Shown piece by piece: positions 9,299 to 17,799 of a stretch of DNA of 64,000 bases; positions within the stretch are counted from its first letter, which is position 1, and the number at the start of each line of letters is the position of its first letter. Source of the DNA: Opitutaceae bacterium (GTDB lineage: Bacteria; Verrucomicrobiota; Verrucomicrobiia; Opitutales; Opitutaceae); the NCBI GenBank assembly GCA_028284385.1, contig JANQRT010000050.1, positions 124,001-188,000 on the forward strand, read 5' to 3'. A program made the position numbers and the translations under genes. The notes beneath the pieces are model-generated. The model was not told where the DNA came from. It saw only the letters and a list, made by a program, of their open reading frames with translations, and ran no database searches.

Positions 9299-9768
9299 AC
9301 TAATTTCGGGGTAAGCCCAAGATAGCGAAATTCCGGAAAGCCTTTTTCGACATCTTCGAGAAAAGTTGGCGTTGAAAGAAGTTTTGGATACACGTTCATC
9401 TGTGCCAGTTGATCCAGTTTTACGAATTTGGCGTCTACTAGGAAGGTTTCATTATCTTCCTTATTCATGCTGGAAATCGATCCCCCAACTATGTCCGAAA
9501 CGATCCAGGACTTCACGAAATGGCAGTCGTCTAAGATGAACTGTTCCAGGTAGACGATTCGTTTAGGAACCACATTTATAGCGGTTTCCTCAAACGTTTC
9601 CCTTTTCGCGCATTGAAGCAGGGTCTCGTTTTTCTCGACTCCTCCACCGGGTGGTACCCAAAAATTGTATACTCCCTCCTCATAGTGTCTCACTAGTAGG
9701 ATGGAATCATCTTTTATAGCTATTGATCCAGCGCTAATGCGGTGCTCCACGTGATTTCCCCTTTCCAT
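9295..9768 (-). CDS. Nudix hydrolase
   Basis: Hydrolyses a nucleoside diphosphate linked to another moiety; the substrate cannot be read from the sequence. The Nudix box GX5EX7REUXEEXGU is present as [20 protein letters not shown] at about residues 39-58, with the metal-binding REXXEE intact. The position of the box early in a 157-residue protein fits the small ADP-ribose/(d)NTP pyrophosphatase type. The coding region begins 35 bp inside the 3' end of the vsr gene on the same strand, so the two are probably co-transcribed and translationally coupled. The 3' end meets panD. Confidence 0.85.
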   Translation of the reverse strand: MERGNHVEHRISAGSIAIKDDSILLVRHYEEGVYNFWVPPGGGVEKNETLLQCAKRETFEETAINVVPKRIVYLEQFILDDCHFVKSWIVSDIVGGSISSMNKEDNETFLVDAKFVKLDQLAQMNVYPKLLSTPTFLEDVEKGFPEFRYLGLTPKLV

Positions 9769-10252
9769 ATTTCGTGCGAGTTTCGGCTACTAAAGCCAAG
9801 TCGTCCAGCTCTTCTGGCAAGCAATAGGATTCGGTTCTGGGGAAGGCGGCTATCAGTTTTGCAATCGTCTGCCGAGGATTTTTCAGTTCGCATTCCCAAA
9901 TGATAAACACCTGCCAGCCAAGCTCTTTGAGGGTCTCCACATTCGCGCGGTCTCGTTCGATGTTTCGCTTGAACTTGGAAACCCAATACTCGGTATTCGA
10001 TTTCGGGGTCGTCGCATGCTTGCAACCTGGGTGTCGATGCCAAAAGCACCCGTGCACGAAAATGACGGTTTTATATTTCGGTAGGACAATGTCTGGTTTT
10101 CCTGGCAGTTTCCTGTTTTTCGGACCGTTCACCGTAAACCGATATCCCAATTGATGCAGCAAGCTTCTGGCGATGAGTTCCGGCTTGGTGTTCCTTCCCT
10201 TTACTCGACTCATTACCCACGAACGGTGCAGTTGGGATATCTTGTCCGCCAT
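9734..10252 (-). CDS. vsr: Very short patch repair endonuclease (T:G mismatch)
   Basis: Predicted to nick 5' of the T in T:G mismatches that arise by deamination of 5-methylcytosine. The N terminus (RSWVMSRVKGRNTKPEL) is the family signature. Catalytic residues align as D54 in GKPDIVLP, H67 and H72 in FVHGCFWHRHPGC, with the same 13- and 5-residue spacings as in E. coli Vsr. The Cys residues fit the structural zinc site. The 172-residue length is a little above the usual 130-150. No cytosine-C5 methyltransferase or restriction enzyme is encoded next to it, which is unusual because vsr normally accompanies dcm or an R-M system. Confidence 0.93.
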   Translation of the reverse strand: MADKISQLHRSWVMSRVKGRNTKPELIARSLLHQLGYRFTVNGPKNRKLPGKPDIVLPKYKTVIFVHGCFWHRHPGCKHATTPKSNTEYWVSKFKRNIERDRANVETLKELGWQVFIIWECELKNPRQTIAKLIAAFPRTESYCLPEELDDLALVAETRTKYGKGKSRGAPH

Positions 10253-10367
10253 AAATCTTATTCAAGCGCGCCTTTGGTTATTTGGCACAGTCTTTTCTAA
10301 ACCGTGTCCTCAGTTTGGCTGTGATTACCGTTGCCAGCCGTAAAGTGATAAGGATGATGATTTTCCA

Positions 10368-11702
10368 ATGGGAATGAAACGTTTAATACTCTGGTTCGAG
10401 ATCGTTTTTCTCTGTGTCCTGGGAGCTGCCGGCATGACTGGCTCGCCTCGTATCGATTTCGTCGAGTACGATTTGCCCAATGGTCTTCACGTTATTCTTC
10501 ACCAGAATAATGAAGCTCCAGTAGTCTCGACTTATGTTTTGTATCATGTTGGCAGCAAGGACGAGCGACCGGATCGAACGGGATTCGCTCATTTTTTCGA
10601 GCATCTAATGTTTGAAGGTACGGAGCATATCGCTCGTGGCGAGTTGGATAAACTGATCAAGGGCTCGGGCGGTAATCTTAACGCTTCGACTTCTTTTGAT
10701 CGAACGGATTACTACATCAATCTTCCCTCAAACGAACTAGAGCTCGCCTTGTGGATCGAGTCGGAACGTATGCTCCATGCGGTGATTAACGAAGAGGGAG
10801 TCGAGACTCAGAGAGAGGTTGTAAAAGAGGAGCGCCGCTCTCGTTACGACAACCAGCCGTATGGTTCCTTTTTCGAAAACATGGCGAAAATGGTGTTCGC
10901 CGATACTCCTTACGCTTGGACGCCAATCGGATCCGTTCAGTACATCGATCAAGCGACCATCGAAGAGTTTCGCGAATTCTACAAGATTTGGTACCTGCCG
11001 AACAATACGATCCTGTCCATCGCCGGAGATATTGACCTGAAAAAGACCAAGGCTTTGGTGGAGCGATATTTTGGAGACATTCCTCGCGGACCGGAGATCG
11101 ACAGAAAAAGCTTCGCATTCGACCTCGATGTGACTCCCAGCCAAAACGAAGTGGTCGAGCCTATAACGCCGCTTCCTGGTACCGTTCACATTTGGCGAGC
11201 TCCTCCCATGACGCATGAAGACGCAAATGCGTTGGATTTGATGATCAACATTCTGGCGACAGGCAACAGTTCGCGTTTGTATCGAAAACTTGTGGACATC
11301 GAAAGAGCCGCCGTTAGCTCATCCGCCTTCAGTTATCTGCAGGAGAAAGCAGGCATGGTTGCGGTATACGCCATCGGCAATCGAGGAGTCGAGATCGAGC
11401 AGCTGGACGAGCTGATAAAGGCGGAGGTAGAGAATTTGGTGGAGAATGGGATCAGCGACGAGGAGTGGCAGAAAGCCCTGAACCTAAAGGAAGCGGAAAT
11501 TGCCTCGTCTTTCGGAACAATGCAAAATAGGGCCCAATCGCTGGCTTATTATCATCAGTGGTACGGCGATACCAATCGCATCAATGACGAGCTTGATCTC
11601 TATCTAAACGTCACCAAAGAACAAATACAGGAAGTAGCTCGAAAGTATTTGAAGCAAAGTCGTCGATATACGTTGCATTATCCCGTTCCTGAGAAGAATT
11701 AA
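10368..11702 (+). CDS. M16 family zinc metallopeptidase (catalytic), exported
   Basis: Predicted exported zinc protease of the pitrilysin/processing-peptidase family. An N-terminal hydrophobic segment (residues 4-23) looks like a signal peptide. The inverted zinc motif HxxEH is HFFEH at 75-79, with the third ligand Glu in the segment TQREVVKEERRSRY about 75 residues later. The 444-residue length covers two M16 repeats. The following gene, 13 bp downstream, is a related M16 protein lacking the zinc motif. Such pairs work as heterodimers in known bacterial systems, so this gene would supply the active half. Substrates are probably periplasmic peptides. Confidence 0.9.
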   Translation: MGMKRLILWFEIVFLCVLGAAGMTGSPRIDFVEYDLPNGLHVILHQNNEAPVVSTYVLYHVGSKDERPDRTGFAHFFEHLMFEGTEHIARGELDKLIKGSGGNLNASTSFDRTDYYINLPSNELELALWIESERMLHAVINEEGVETQREVVKEERRSRYDNQPYGSFFENMAKMVFADTPYAWTPIGSVQYIDQATIEEFREFYKIWYLPNNTILSIAGDIDLKKTKALVERYFGDIPRGPEIDRKSFAFDLDVTPSQNEVVEPITPLPGTVHIWRAPPMTHEDANALDLMINILATGNSSRLYRKLVDIERAAVSSSAFSYLQEKAGMVAVYAIGNRGVEIEQLDELIKAEVENLVENGISDEEWQKALNLKEAEIASSFGTMQNRAQSLAYYHQWYGDTNRINDELDLYLNVTKEQIQEVARKYLKQSRRYTLHYPVPEKN

Positions 11703-11715
11703 AAATAGGGCTTCT

Positions 11716-13164
11716 ATGAATTTCTCTAGAATATATCTTTTCTTTGGAGCATTTCTAATCCTGGTTCTCGCCGGCTGCGAAAAGGCTTCCACAACCTCAA
11801 CTGAAAAGACAAGTACAGCCTTGGATCGTAGCCAGCGTCCGGCTCCAGGACCCGCTCCAGCCGTGTCGTTTCCCGACTACGAAACGGTGGTCCTCGATAA
11901 CGGACTGACACTCTTTGTAATCGAGTCCGATCGCCAGCCGACGATCACCTTTAGATTCATGTTTCGCTCCGGCGGCTTGTATGATGGAGACCAGCCAGGG
12001 CTCACTGAATTGCTGGCAGCCTTATTGGACAAAGGCGTGGAAGGGAAAGACGCCTTTCAGCTGGCAAGCGAGACGGATTTTATAGGCGGTTCGATTGGAG
12101 CTGAAGCCTCCTCCGATTTCATTGCGATTTCAGTGTCTGGACTTTCTCGATACACTGAAACTCTCTTGGAAACGCTAGGCGACATCATTCTCAGGCCAAC
12201 TTTCCCAGAGGAAGAACTGGCCAAACTCAAGCAGCGTGTCGTTTCAAATCTGGTTTCGGAAAGACAGGAGCCCGAGGTAATGGCTGGAAAACTACGTCGT
12301 ATGCTTGTCTATGGCGATGGCTCCTATGGAGCGTACAAGACCGAAGAAAGTGTCGAATCCATTTCTCGGCAGGATCTGATCGACTTCCATCAGCTTCATT
12401 TTTCCCCCAACAACGCGACGCTTGCCATCGTGGGAGATTTCGAAGCCAGCGAGATTGAGGCCCAGATTGCCAAGCAGTTTGGCGATTGGCCTGCCAAAGA
12501 AATTCCAACATTGCCGGACTACACGTATCCGACTTTCAATGGCATACAGGTACATGTGGTTGATCGTCCAGAATCCGTTCAGTCGGCGGTTAGAGTAGCC
12601 CAAGGTTCTATCAGGCGTTCTGATCCGAGAGCATCCCAACTACGCGTCGTCATGTCGGTTCTGGGAGGCAGCAACGGGCGCATGTATAATAATTTGCGTG
12701 AAACCAATGGCTACACGTATGGAGCTTACGCCTATGCCGCCAACGCGGCGAAACATGGCGCCATCGTGACCACTTCCGAAGTTCGCAATGAGGTTACCTT
12801 CGAGGCTGTTTCAGAGATGTTCAACGAGTTGAACCGCATCCGGGACGAGTTGATTCCCCAGGAGGAACTTAGCCTGCATCAAAAATTTCTAGCGGGCAAC
12901 TATATGCTGAGCCTGGAAAGTCCCCTCTCCATTGCCCAAAAGGTGCAGGAAATAGATATCTACAGTTTGGCTCCTGATTACTATCAGACCTACGTCGACC
13001 AAATCATGTCGGTCACGCCTGCCATTGCCAAGGAACTGGCCAACGAGCTTATCCATTCGAAGGATTGCGCGGTCGCCATCGTGGGCAACGCTTCTGAGAT
13101 CGCCGACTCCATGAGCCAGTTTGGTCCTGTGACGCTTTACAACGAGTTGCTGGAGGAAAAGTAG
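11716..13164 (+). CDS. M16 family peptidase-like lipoprotein, catalytic residues absent
   Basis: Non-catalytic partner of the upstream M16 protease. The signal peptide ends in the lipobox LAGC (about residues 17-20), predicting a lipid-anchored periplasmic protein. A Ser/Thr/Pro-rich linker follows. In the M16 fold, where HxxEH should lie, the sequence is GLTELLAALLDKGVEG, so zinc cannot be bound. The later substrate-binding R/Y element is kept (NLRETNGYTYGAYAY). It is co-transcribed with the active subunit with a 13-bp gap. The lipid anchor may tether the whole complex to a membrane. Length is 482 residues. Confidence 0.88.
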   Translation: MNFSRIYLFFGAFLILVLAGCEKASTTSTEKTSTALDRSQRPAPGPAPAVSFPDYETVVLDNGLTLFVIESDRQPTITFRFMFRSGGLYDGDQPGLTELLAALLDKGVEGKDAFQLASETDFIGGSIGAEASSDFIAISVSGLSRYTETLLETLGDIILRPTFPEEELAKLKQRVVSNLVSERQEPEVMAGKLRRMLVYGDGSYGAYKTEESVESISRQDLIDFHQLHFSPNNATLAIVGDFEASEIEAQIAKQFGDWPAKEIPTLPDYTYPTFNGIQVHVVDRPESVQSAVRVAQGSIRRSDPRASQLRVVMSVLGGSNGRMYNNLRETNGYTYGAYAYAANAAKHGAIVTTSEVRNEVTFEAVSEMFNELNRIRDELIPQEELSLHQKFLAGNYMLSLESPLSIAQKVQEIDIYSLAPDYYQTYVDQIMSVTPAIAKELANELIHSKDCAVAIVGNASEIADSMSQFGPVTLYNELLEEK

Positions 13165-13195
13165 GGGTCGCTATCCGTTGTGGAATAGCCTCTCG

Positions 13196-13213
13196 GCTTC
13201 CTGCTTAGGAAGC
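13196..13213 (+). terminator. Hairpin after the M16 operon, possible weak terminator
   Basis: A perfect 7-bp stem GCTTCCT/AGGAAGC with a GCTT loop lies 32 bp after the M16 stop codon. It has no T-run behind it, so intrinsic termination is uncertain. Confidence 0.3.
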
Positions 13214-13241
13214 TTGCGACACTTGCTCGGCCGAGGGTTGA

Positions 13242-13427
13242 CTAGTTCAGACCTATCGGCCTGCCAACCATATCGCGGGTGCGTTCGCAAATTTCATCGT
13301 CCTCTGACATCACCAGACAGCGTTGGACGAGCGAGATTCGGGCTAATTCTTCGGGGCTAGAGGCAATGCTGTCTGCTGCAGCGTTGATCATGGACCATTC
13401 CTCTTCGTTTAGCGGGATTTCGATCAT
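13242..13427 (-). CDS. Small hypothetical acidic protein
   Basis: Unrecognised protein of 61 residues beginning MIEIPLNEEEWSMINAAADS. The composition is protein-like: amphipathic helices, many acidic residues and no low-complexity bias. The ATG at 13427 is chosen; a GTG at 13436 would add three residues. No clear ribosome binding site is visible and no neighbour shares the strand, so it stands alone between the M16 operon and the HDOD gene. It resembles an antitoxin in size and charge, but there is no toxin gene beside it, and I do not claim that role. Confidence 0.4.
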   Translation of the reverse strand: MIEIPLNEEEWSMINAAADSIASSPEELARISLVQRCLVMSEDDEICERTRDMVGRPIGLN

Positions 13428-13643
13428 CGTTTTCACAGTTCAACCCATCGTCTCTCGACTCACTCTCTTTAGGTAATTTCCGCGTCAAATTTGCGGAAAC
13501 TGTCCAATGGCTTAGTCAATCTTCGGATATTGCCTTAAGTCGCCTCGTTCACGGGTCGATATTTAGCCATATTTATATGTGTCGAGGTAGAACTTCACTC
13601 AATTGGCCACAGTAAAGACCGATTTGAGAAAGCCAGCAGAGTT

Positions 13644-14606
13644 ATGATTTCACATCCTATAAATGTCGAAGACATCGAGTCTAATATCAAAGAACTGTCG
13701 GTAGCTCCACAGGTCTTGCCGAAGCTTCAAGCGATGGTTTCGGACTGCAACACCAACCCTGACGACATCAGAGAGTTGATTCGAATGGATGCGGCGCTAA
13801 GCGCCATGATTCTCAAGACCGCCAACAGCGCTTTTTACAATCCCGGCTACCACATCGATAGCATCGATGACGCGATCATGCAGCTCGGATTCAGCGACGT
13901 GTACCAAATCGTGACCATGCTCGCCTTCTCCGATCTGATGCACGAAGCCTTGCCAACCTACGGATTGAACGCCGGCGAATTCTGGAGGCGATCGGTTGCC
14001 TGCGCTTTGGCAATGGAGCGATTGGCTCGTAAGTATAGTGAAGATCCTGGCGTGGCTTATACGATTGGGCTGCTGCACGGAATCGGAATGATCTTTCTGG
14101 AACGCGAAATTGAGAAAAACCCGAACATAAACTTTAAATCCGCTCTCCCGGAGGATGTCGCCGTGGCCCTCGAGGAAATGGAGATCTTCGGCGTCAATCA
14201 CGCCAATGTTAGCGGAGCGGTTATGCGCAAGTGGGGATTTTCGGACGAGATTGTCGTTCCTGTTCTCTGCCAATTCGAACCTTCCGAAGCCGGTAAGCAT
14301 GAGCGGATGACCTGCTTGATTTCTTTCGCCAAACGCATGATTGGCACTATTATAAACGATAGCAATTCGAACGTTTCTCTCCCTGGTCCTGATCCCCTTC
14401 TCATCGCTCTGCTGCATCTTTCGAAGGATGAATATCAGCGTGTAGTGGAGAAGCTTCGCCTCAGTTTCGAAAAGGCCCAAGGCCTAGTGGGCGATTCTCC
14501 TCAAGGAGCCCCTTCGAATAACGCCGCCGAAAGTCAGACGCCTGAAAAGGGCAAGAAGGTGATGGCTACCAATCTCGGCTATGGTCAGCGACGTATTCGA
14601 TTCTAG
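13644..14606 (+). CDS. HDOD domain protein
   Basis: Signal-output protein built on the HDOD domain, a degenerate HD-type fold without metal-dependent phosphohydrolase residues. The domain spans about residues 15-220: LPKLQAMVSDCNTNPDDIREL, then the typical AALSAMILKTANSAFYN and the YTIGLLHGIGMIFL segment. The last 50 residues are Ser/Pro/Lys-rich and look disordered. HDOD proteins in other bacteria link to chemotaxis, cyclic-di-GMP and division control, but no output domain is attached here. An HPt gene follows 205 bp downstream, and another HDOD gene lies at 36.9-37.8 kb. Confidence 0.88.
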   Translation: MISHPINVEDIESNIKELSVAPQVLPKLQAMVSDCNTNPDDIRELIRMDAALSAMILKTANSAFYNPGYHIDSIDDAIMQLGFSDVYQIVTMLAFSDLMHEALPTYGLNAGEFWRRSVACALAMERLARKYSEDPGVAYTIGLLHGIGMIFLEREIEKNPNINFKSALPEDVAVALEEMEIFGVNHANVSGAVMRKWGFSDEIVVPVLCQFEPSEAGKHERMTCLISFAKRMIGTIINDSNSNVSLPGPDPLLIALLHLSKDEYQRVVEKLRLSFEKAQGLVGDSPQGAPSNNAAESQTPEKGKKVMATNLGYGQRRIRF

Positions 14607-14810
14607 ATTACGCGGAAATAGACCTGCACATTAATGGCCTTCCCCATGAGCCCTGTATCCAGTTTTCTATTTAAATATTTTTTTACTAATAGTTGGCGCA
14701 ATGGCGCTTGCGAAGCTCGACGAGCTGTTGCAGCTTAAACACCCTGACAGCTTGTCGTAATCCGGAATCCCGCTCTCTATATTTTCCAGTTTTAGCAAAG
14801 AGACTTAGTT

Positions 14811-15176
14811 ATGAGTGAATCTGAAATAATCGATTGGGAACAGCTCGAAATGATTTTTGGAGACGAAGATGAATTCGATGACGACATGGCCGAGCTGTAC
14901 GAGGAGTTTATAGAAGACGGGAAAAATCGACTCGATTCCATCAAGGCCGCTTCTTTCCCGGAGGAAAAAGAGCTGATAGCCAAGGAGTCCCACAAGCTAA
15001 AGGGGTCTGCTAGTAACTTCGGCTTTGCTCAAATGGCCTCTTTGCTAGGCGGTATCGAAAACAACATCGATACGATTACTGCTGACACCTATCACGATAG
15101 CCTTTCTCAGGCCGAAGTAGCCTTCGGAGCTTCGCAACAGCAAGTGTTGGCCAAATATCCCGCCATCAAAAACTGA
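14811..15176 (+). CDS. Histidine phosphotransfer (HPt) domain protein
   Basis: Single-domain phosphotransfer protein that would carry phosphate between a hybrid kinase and a response regulator. The phospho-acceptor is H61 in ESHKLKGSASNFG, which matches the HPt consensus, and the rest is a helical bundle of 121 residues. The N terminus is strongly acidic. No hybrid kinase or receiver lies next to it, so it belongs to a relay whose other parts are encoded elsewhere; the HDOD protein upstream is a possible downstream effector. It is preceded by an AT-rich stretch suggesting its own promoter. Confidence 0.88.
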   Translation: MSESEIIDWEQLEMIFGDEDEFDDDMAELYEEFIEDGKNRLDSIKAASFPEEKELIAKESHKLKGSASNFGFAQMASLLGGIENNIDTITADTYHDSLSQAEVAFGASQQQVLAKYPAIKN

Positions 15177-15292
15177 GTAGGGAGCACTTTGCCGAGGCCC
15201 TTGTATTTCGGCTTCTGATTCTAGGTCGCTTCCTTGGGCTTTATCGATTATCCCCTTGGATCTTAGTGCCAAGCTAGTTAGCTTGGCTGCTA

Positions 15293-15718
15293 ATGAAAGG
15301 AATTCTTCAAGCGTTCTTTTTGCTGTCTTTATCCGGCGTTTTCTCCTTTGCCGCCTTTGTGTTTCATCCTGCGGCTCCCAAACTCAAACTTGAGAATGAC
15401 GAGCTGAGTTTAGCTCAGGTTCAGTCTCTGGGAACGATTACTTGGATTGACGCTCGGACCGAAGACGAATTCCTATCCAGCCATCTGGAAGAATCCCTGT
15501 TGCTTAATGAAGATGATTGGGAGACTCATTTCGCGACCTTTATCGAGCAGTGGAATCCCGATACTTCGATTGTCGTGTATTGTTCCAGCTCGGCTTGTCT
15601 AAGATCTCAAGAAGTTGCTTCAAGGTTGCGTGAGGAACTGGGCATTGAAGAGGTTTTTGTCCTAAAAGGTGGCTGGCAGACGCTCTTGAAAGCCGGTTTG
15701 GTGCCCGATCAGCTGTAG
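15293..15718 (+). CDS. Rhodanese-like domain protein, membrane-anchored or exported
   Basis: Sulfurtransferase-type domain in the periplasm or at the membrane face. Residues 5-24 form a hydrophobic signal/anchor. The rhodanese core begins with WIDARTEDEFLSSHLEESL and reaches the active-site loop VVYCSSSACLRS, with the putative catalytic Cys97 and a second Cys102. GWQTLLKAGLP-like sequence (GGWQTLLKAG) closes the domain. The next gene, a MauE/DoxX-type membrane protein, starts 3 bp after the stop, so the two form an operon. Such pairs suggest a role in thiol or quinone-linked redox at the membrane, which is inference. Confidence 0.85.
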   Translation: MKGILQAFFLLSLSGVFSFAAFVFHPAAPKLKLENDELSLAQVQSLGTITWIDARTEDEFLSSHLEESLLLNEDDWETHFATFIEQWNPDTSIVVYCSSSACLRSQEVASRLREELGIEEVFVLKGGWQTLLKAGLVPDQL

Positions 15719-15721
15719 ATC

Positions 15722-16159
15722 ATGAAATGGATTAGCCGACTTTGCTACTGGGTGGTGGCCATTGTCTTTATCTATGCCGGCTGGGTTAAAGTGATTGCGC
15801 CAGACGCTTTTCTTGGCTCGGTCCTTTCGTATGAGGTTTTTGGCTACACACTCTCGGTTCTTATCGCCTTGTTTGTGCCCTACCTGGAGGTTCTTGCGGG
15901 TCTGGCCCTCGGCATCGGATTCTGGAGGAGGGGGGCCGAGTTGCTGATATGGGCAATGCTTTTCGTCTTCCTGATTCTGATTGTTCAAGCATGGGTCAAG
16001 GGACTGCAGATCGACTGCGGTTGCTTTGGGTCGAAACCAGGTCAAGAAACGCCGTCGTTTCTTTGGCTGACTATCAGGGATCTCGGATTAATGGCCTGCT
16101 TGTGGCTTGCTGGATTTTGCAAAGCTAGACTTTCAAGGGAGAGCTATTCGCTGTCCTAG
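15722..16159 (+). CDS. MauE/DoxX-family membrane protein
   Basis: Four-helix integral membrane protein of 145 residues. The opening WVVAIVFIYAGWVKVIAPDAF matches MauE/DoxX proteins, and the loop with DCGCFG between helices 3 and 4 is the typical MauE-like cysteine motif. MauE-type proteins have been tied to disulfide formation and maturation of periplasmic enzymes, and DoxX proteins to thiosulfate:quinone oxidation. It is translated with the preceding rhodanese gene (3-bp spacing). A rhodanese plus DoxX-like unit hints at periplasmic sulfur or thiol handling, though no direct evidence is in the sequence. Confidence 0.85.
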   Translation: MKWISRLCYWVVAIVFIYAGWVKVIAPDAFLGSVLSYEVFGYTLSVLIALFVPYLEVLAGLALGIGFWRRGAELLIWAMLFVFLILIVQAWVKGLQIDCGCFGSKPGQETPSFLWLTIRDLGLMACLWLAGFCKARLSRESYSLS

Positions 16160-16275
16160 TCTAGTTTTGAATCGCCGCAAGTTAACAAATCAAGCGAGGT
16201 CTCATTTGCAAATGGATTCAGTTGGAATCTGACGAAAATTATTCGTAAAATGTTTAAGTGTAGTTGGTTAAGGAT

Positions 16276-16293
16276 AATTCTTATAGAAGAATT
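16276..16293. repeat. AT-rich perfect inverted repeat downstream of the MauE-like gene
   Basis: AATTCTT/AAGAATT with a 4-nt ATAG loop, followed by TTTG. It may be a weak terminator of the rhodanese/MauE operon or a protein-binding site in the bio upstream region. Its low GC makes a stable RNA hairpin doubtful. Confidence 0.35.
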
Positions 16294-16354
16294 TTGATTT
16301 CCGATACTGTGAATTCGACTTATCGCTCCTAGGAAACTTTTATTGAAGCAATAC

Positions 16355-16385
16355 TTGTTAAGTATTGAAAAATATGCCTTAACAA
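16355..16385 (+). promoter_or_regulatory. BirA-type biotin operator
   Basis: A perfect 8-bp inverted repeat, TTGTTAAG-N15-CTTAACAA, lies directly before the bioA start. Known BirA operators have TTGTAAAC/TTGTTAAC half-sites separated by 14-16 bp, so sequence and spacing both fit. Binding by biotinyl-AMP-loaded BirA here would block transcription of the whole bio operon. The right half-site ends 7 bp before the predicted TTG start and overlaps the ribosome-binding region, so the mRNA 5' end must lie inside or close to the operator. No birA gene is in the window. Confidence 0.8.
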
Positions 16386-16392
16386 AGAGCTA

Positions 16393-17775
16393 TTGATAGG
16401 TTCTTCTCAGCATCAAGCTTCTCCTGAAACTGACGGCTCCCAACTAGACACATGGGACCAGAAGCATTCCTGGCATCCGTTTACTCAGATGTCGGAGTAT
16501 TTATCTCTGCCTCTTCTGCATATTGAAAAGGGGCAGGGTTGTTGGCTTTATGATGTAGAAGGAAAGCGATATCTGGATGGAAATGCCTCGGTCTGGACCA
16601 ATGTGCATGGCCACAACGATCCGGAGATAAACCAGGTTTTAAGAGATCAATTGGACCGGATTGCGCATTCTACTTATTTGGGTCTTAGCCATCCGGTGGG
16701 TGCTGAGCTCGGGAGGAGACTGGTCGAAATTTCTCCACCAGGGCTGGATCGCGTTACCTTTAGCGATAACGGCTCTTGCGCGATAGAAATCGCTCTCAAG
16801 CAGTCTTTCCAGTACTGGCAATTGGTGGGCAAGCCGGAGAAGCGATTGGTGGTCAGCATGGAAAACGCCTATCATGGAGATACCTTTGGGGCGATGTCGG
16901 CCGGGGACAGTCCGGGATTCCATGAGCGCTTCCGATCTTGGACGTTTGAAAATCGCGTTTTTAAAGCTCCGATTTGCAAGGAGTACGATGGTGAAGTCCA
17001 TGAGGCCGATATGTCAGCTAGCCTGACGAATCTTGAATCGATTTTGCAGGCTGAAAGCGATCAGATTGCTTCTGTTATATTGGAACCTTCAATACAGGGA
17101 GCCGCCGGCATGCGATTGCAGCCGCCAGGATTTCTTCGAGAGGTAAGAGATTTGTGCGATCGCTTCGATACGCATCTAATTCTCGACGAAGTTTTTGTCG
17201 GTTTTGGTAGAACGGGAAGTATTCTCGTTTGTAGCAGCGAGAACGTTCGTCCTGACTTTCTCTGTCTGGCGAAGGGATTGACCGCTGGCTACCTTCCTCT
17301 AGCGGCGACTCTAACAAGAGATCGGATTTTCGAAGCATTCCTTGGAGAGTTTGATTCAGGAAACGCATTTTTCCATGGGCACACCTTTACGGGTAATCCA
17401 TTGGCTGCGACAGTCGCTCTGAAAAGCCTGGAGAAACTCGAAAGCCTATCTCATTCAGGGAGTTTGGATCACGCTATTCGCGTATTCGGAAATTCACTGC
17501 GGAGCCACTTTACAGGACACCCTAACGTAAAGGAGATCCGGCACCGCGGTTTAGCAGCCGCCATCGACTTGCAGCCTGGTGCCGGTGAAACTTCTCCTTG
17601 GGAAGTGAATGATAGAAAAGGTTTGAAAGTCTGCCTACGAGCTAGAGATCATGGCCTACTTTTGCGACCTTTGCTCGACTCAATCCTTTTAGTTCCGCCT
17701 CTTGTCATTAGCGACGAGGAGATCGAATTTCTTATATCCGGCTTGAGAAAGTCTATAGACGAAACCTTAATCTAA
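16393..17775 (+). CDS. bioA: Adenosylmethionine-8-amino-7-oxononanoate aminotransferase
   Basis: PLP enzyme that converts 8-amino-7-oxononanoate to 7,8-diaminononanoate using S-adenosylmethionine as amino donor. The sequence has the BioA-specific N-terminal WHPFTQMSEY, the DGNASVWTNVHGHNDPEI segment, the PLP-binding DEVFVGFGRTG and the Schiff-base Lys in LAKGLTAGYLPLAATL. The length of 460 residues is normal. No ATG occurs before WHPFTQM, so the TTG at 16393 with AAAGAG upstream is the best start. It is the first gene of the bio operon, immediately behind the BirA operator. Confidence 0.95.
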   Translation: MIGSSQHQASPETDGSQLDTWDQKHSWHPFTQMSEYLSLPLLHIEKGQGCWLYDVEGKRYLDGNASVWTNVHGHNDPEINQVLRDQLDRIAHSTYLGLSHPVGAELGRRLVEISPPGLDRVTFSDNGSCAIEIALKQSFQYWQLVGKPEKRLVVSMENAYHGDTFGAMSAGDSPGFHERFRSWTFENRVFKAPICKEYDGEVHEADMSASLTNLESILQAESDQIASVILEPSIQGAAGMRLQPPGFLREVRDLCDRFDTHLILDEVFVGFGRTGSILVCSSENVRPDFLCLAKGLTAGYLPLAATLTRDRIFEAFLGEFDSGNAFFHGHTFTGNPLAATVALKSLEKLESLSHSGSLDHAIRVFGNSLRSHFTGHPNVKEIRHRGLAAAIDLQPGAGETSPWEVNDRKGLKVCLRARDHGLLLRPLLDSILLVPPLVISDEEIEFLISGLRKSIDETLI

Positions 17776-17799
17776 ACGAATATCTTTTTGTAATTGAAT

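Noticed and set aside
13797..14480. 227-codon minus-strand ORF over the HDOD gene
   Set aside because: It lies fully inside the HDOD gene, which has recognisable motifs; His/Val-rich shadow composition.
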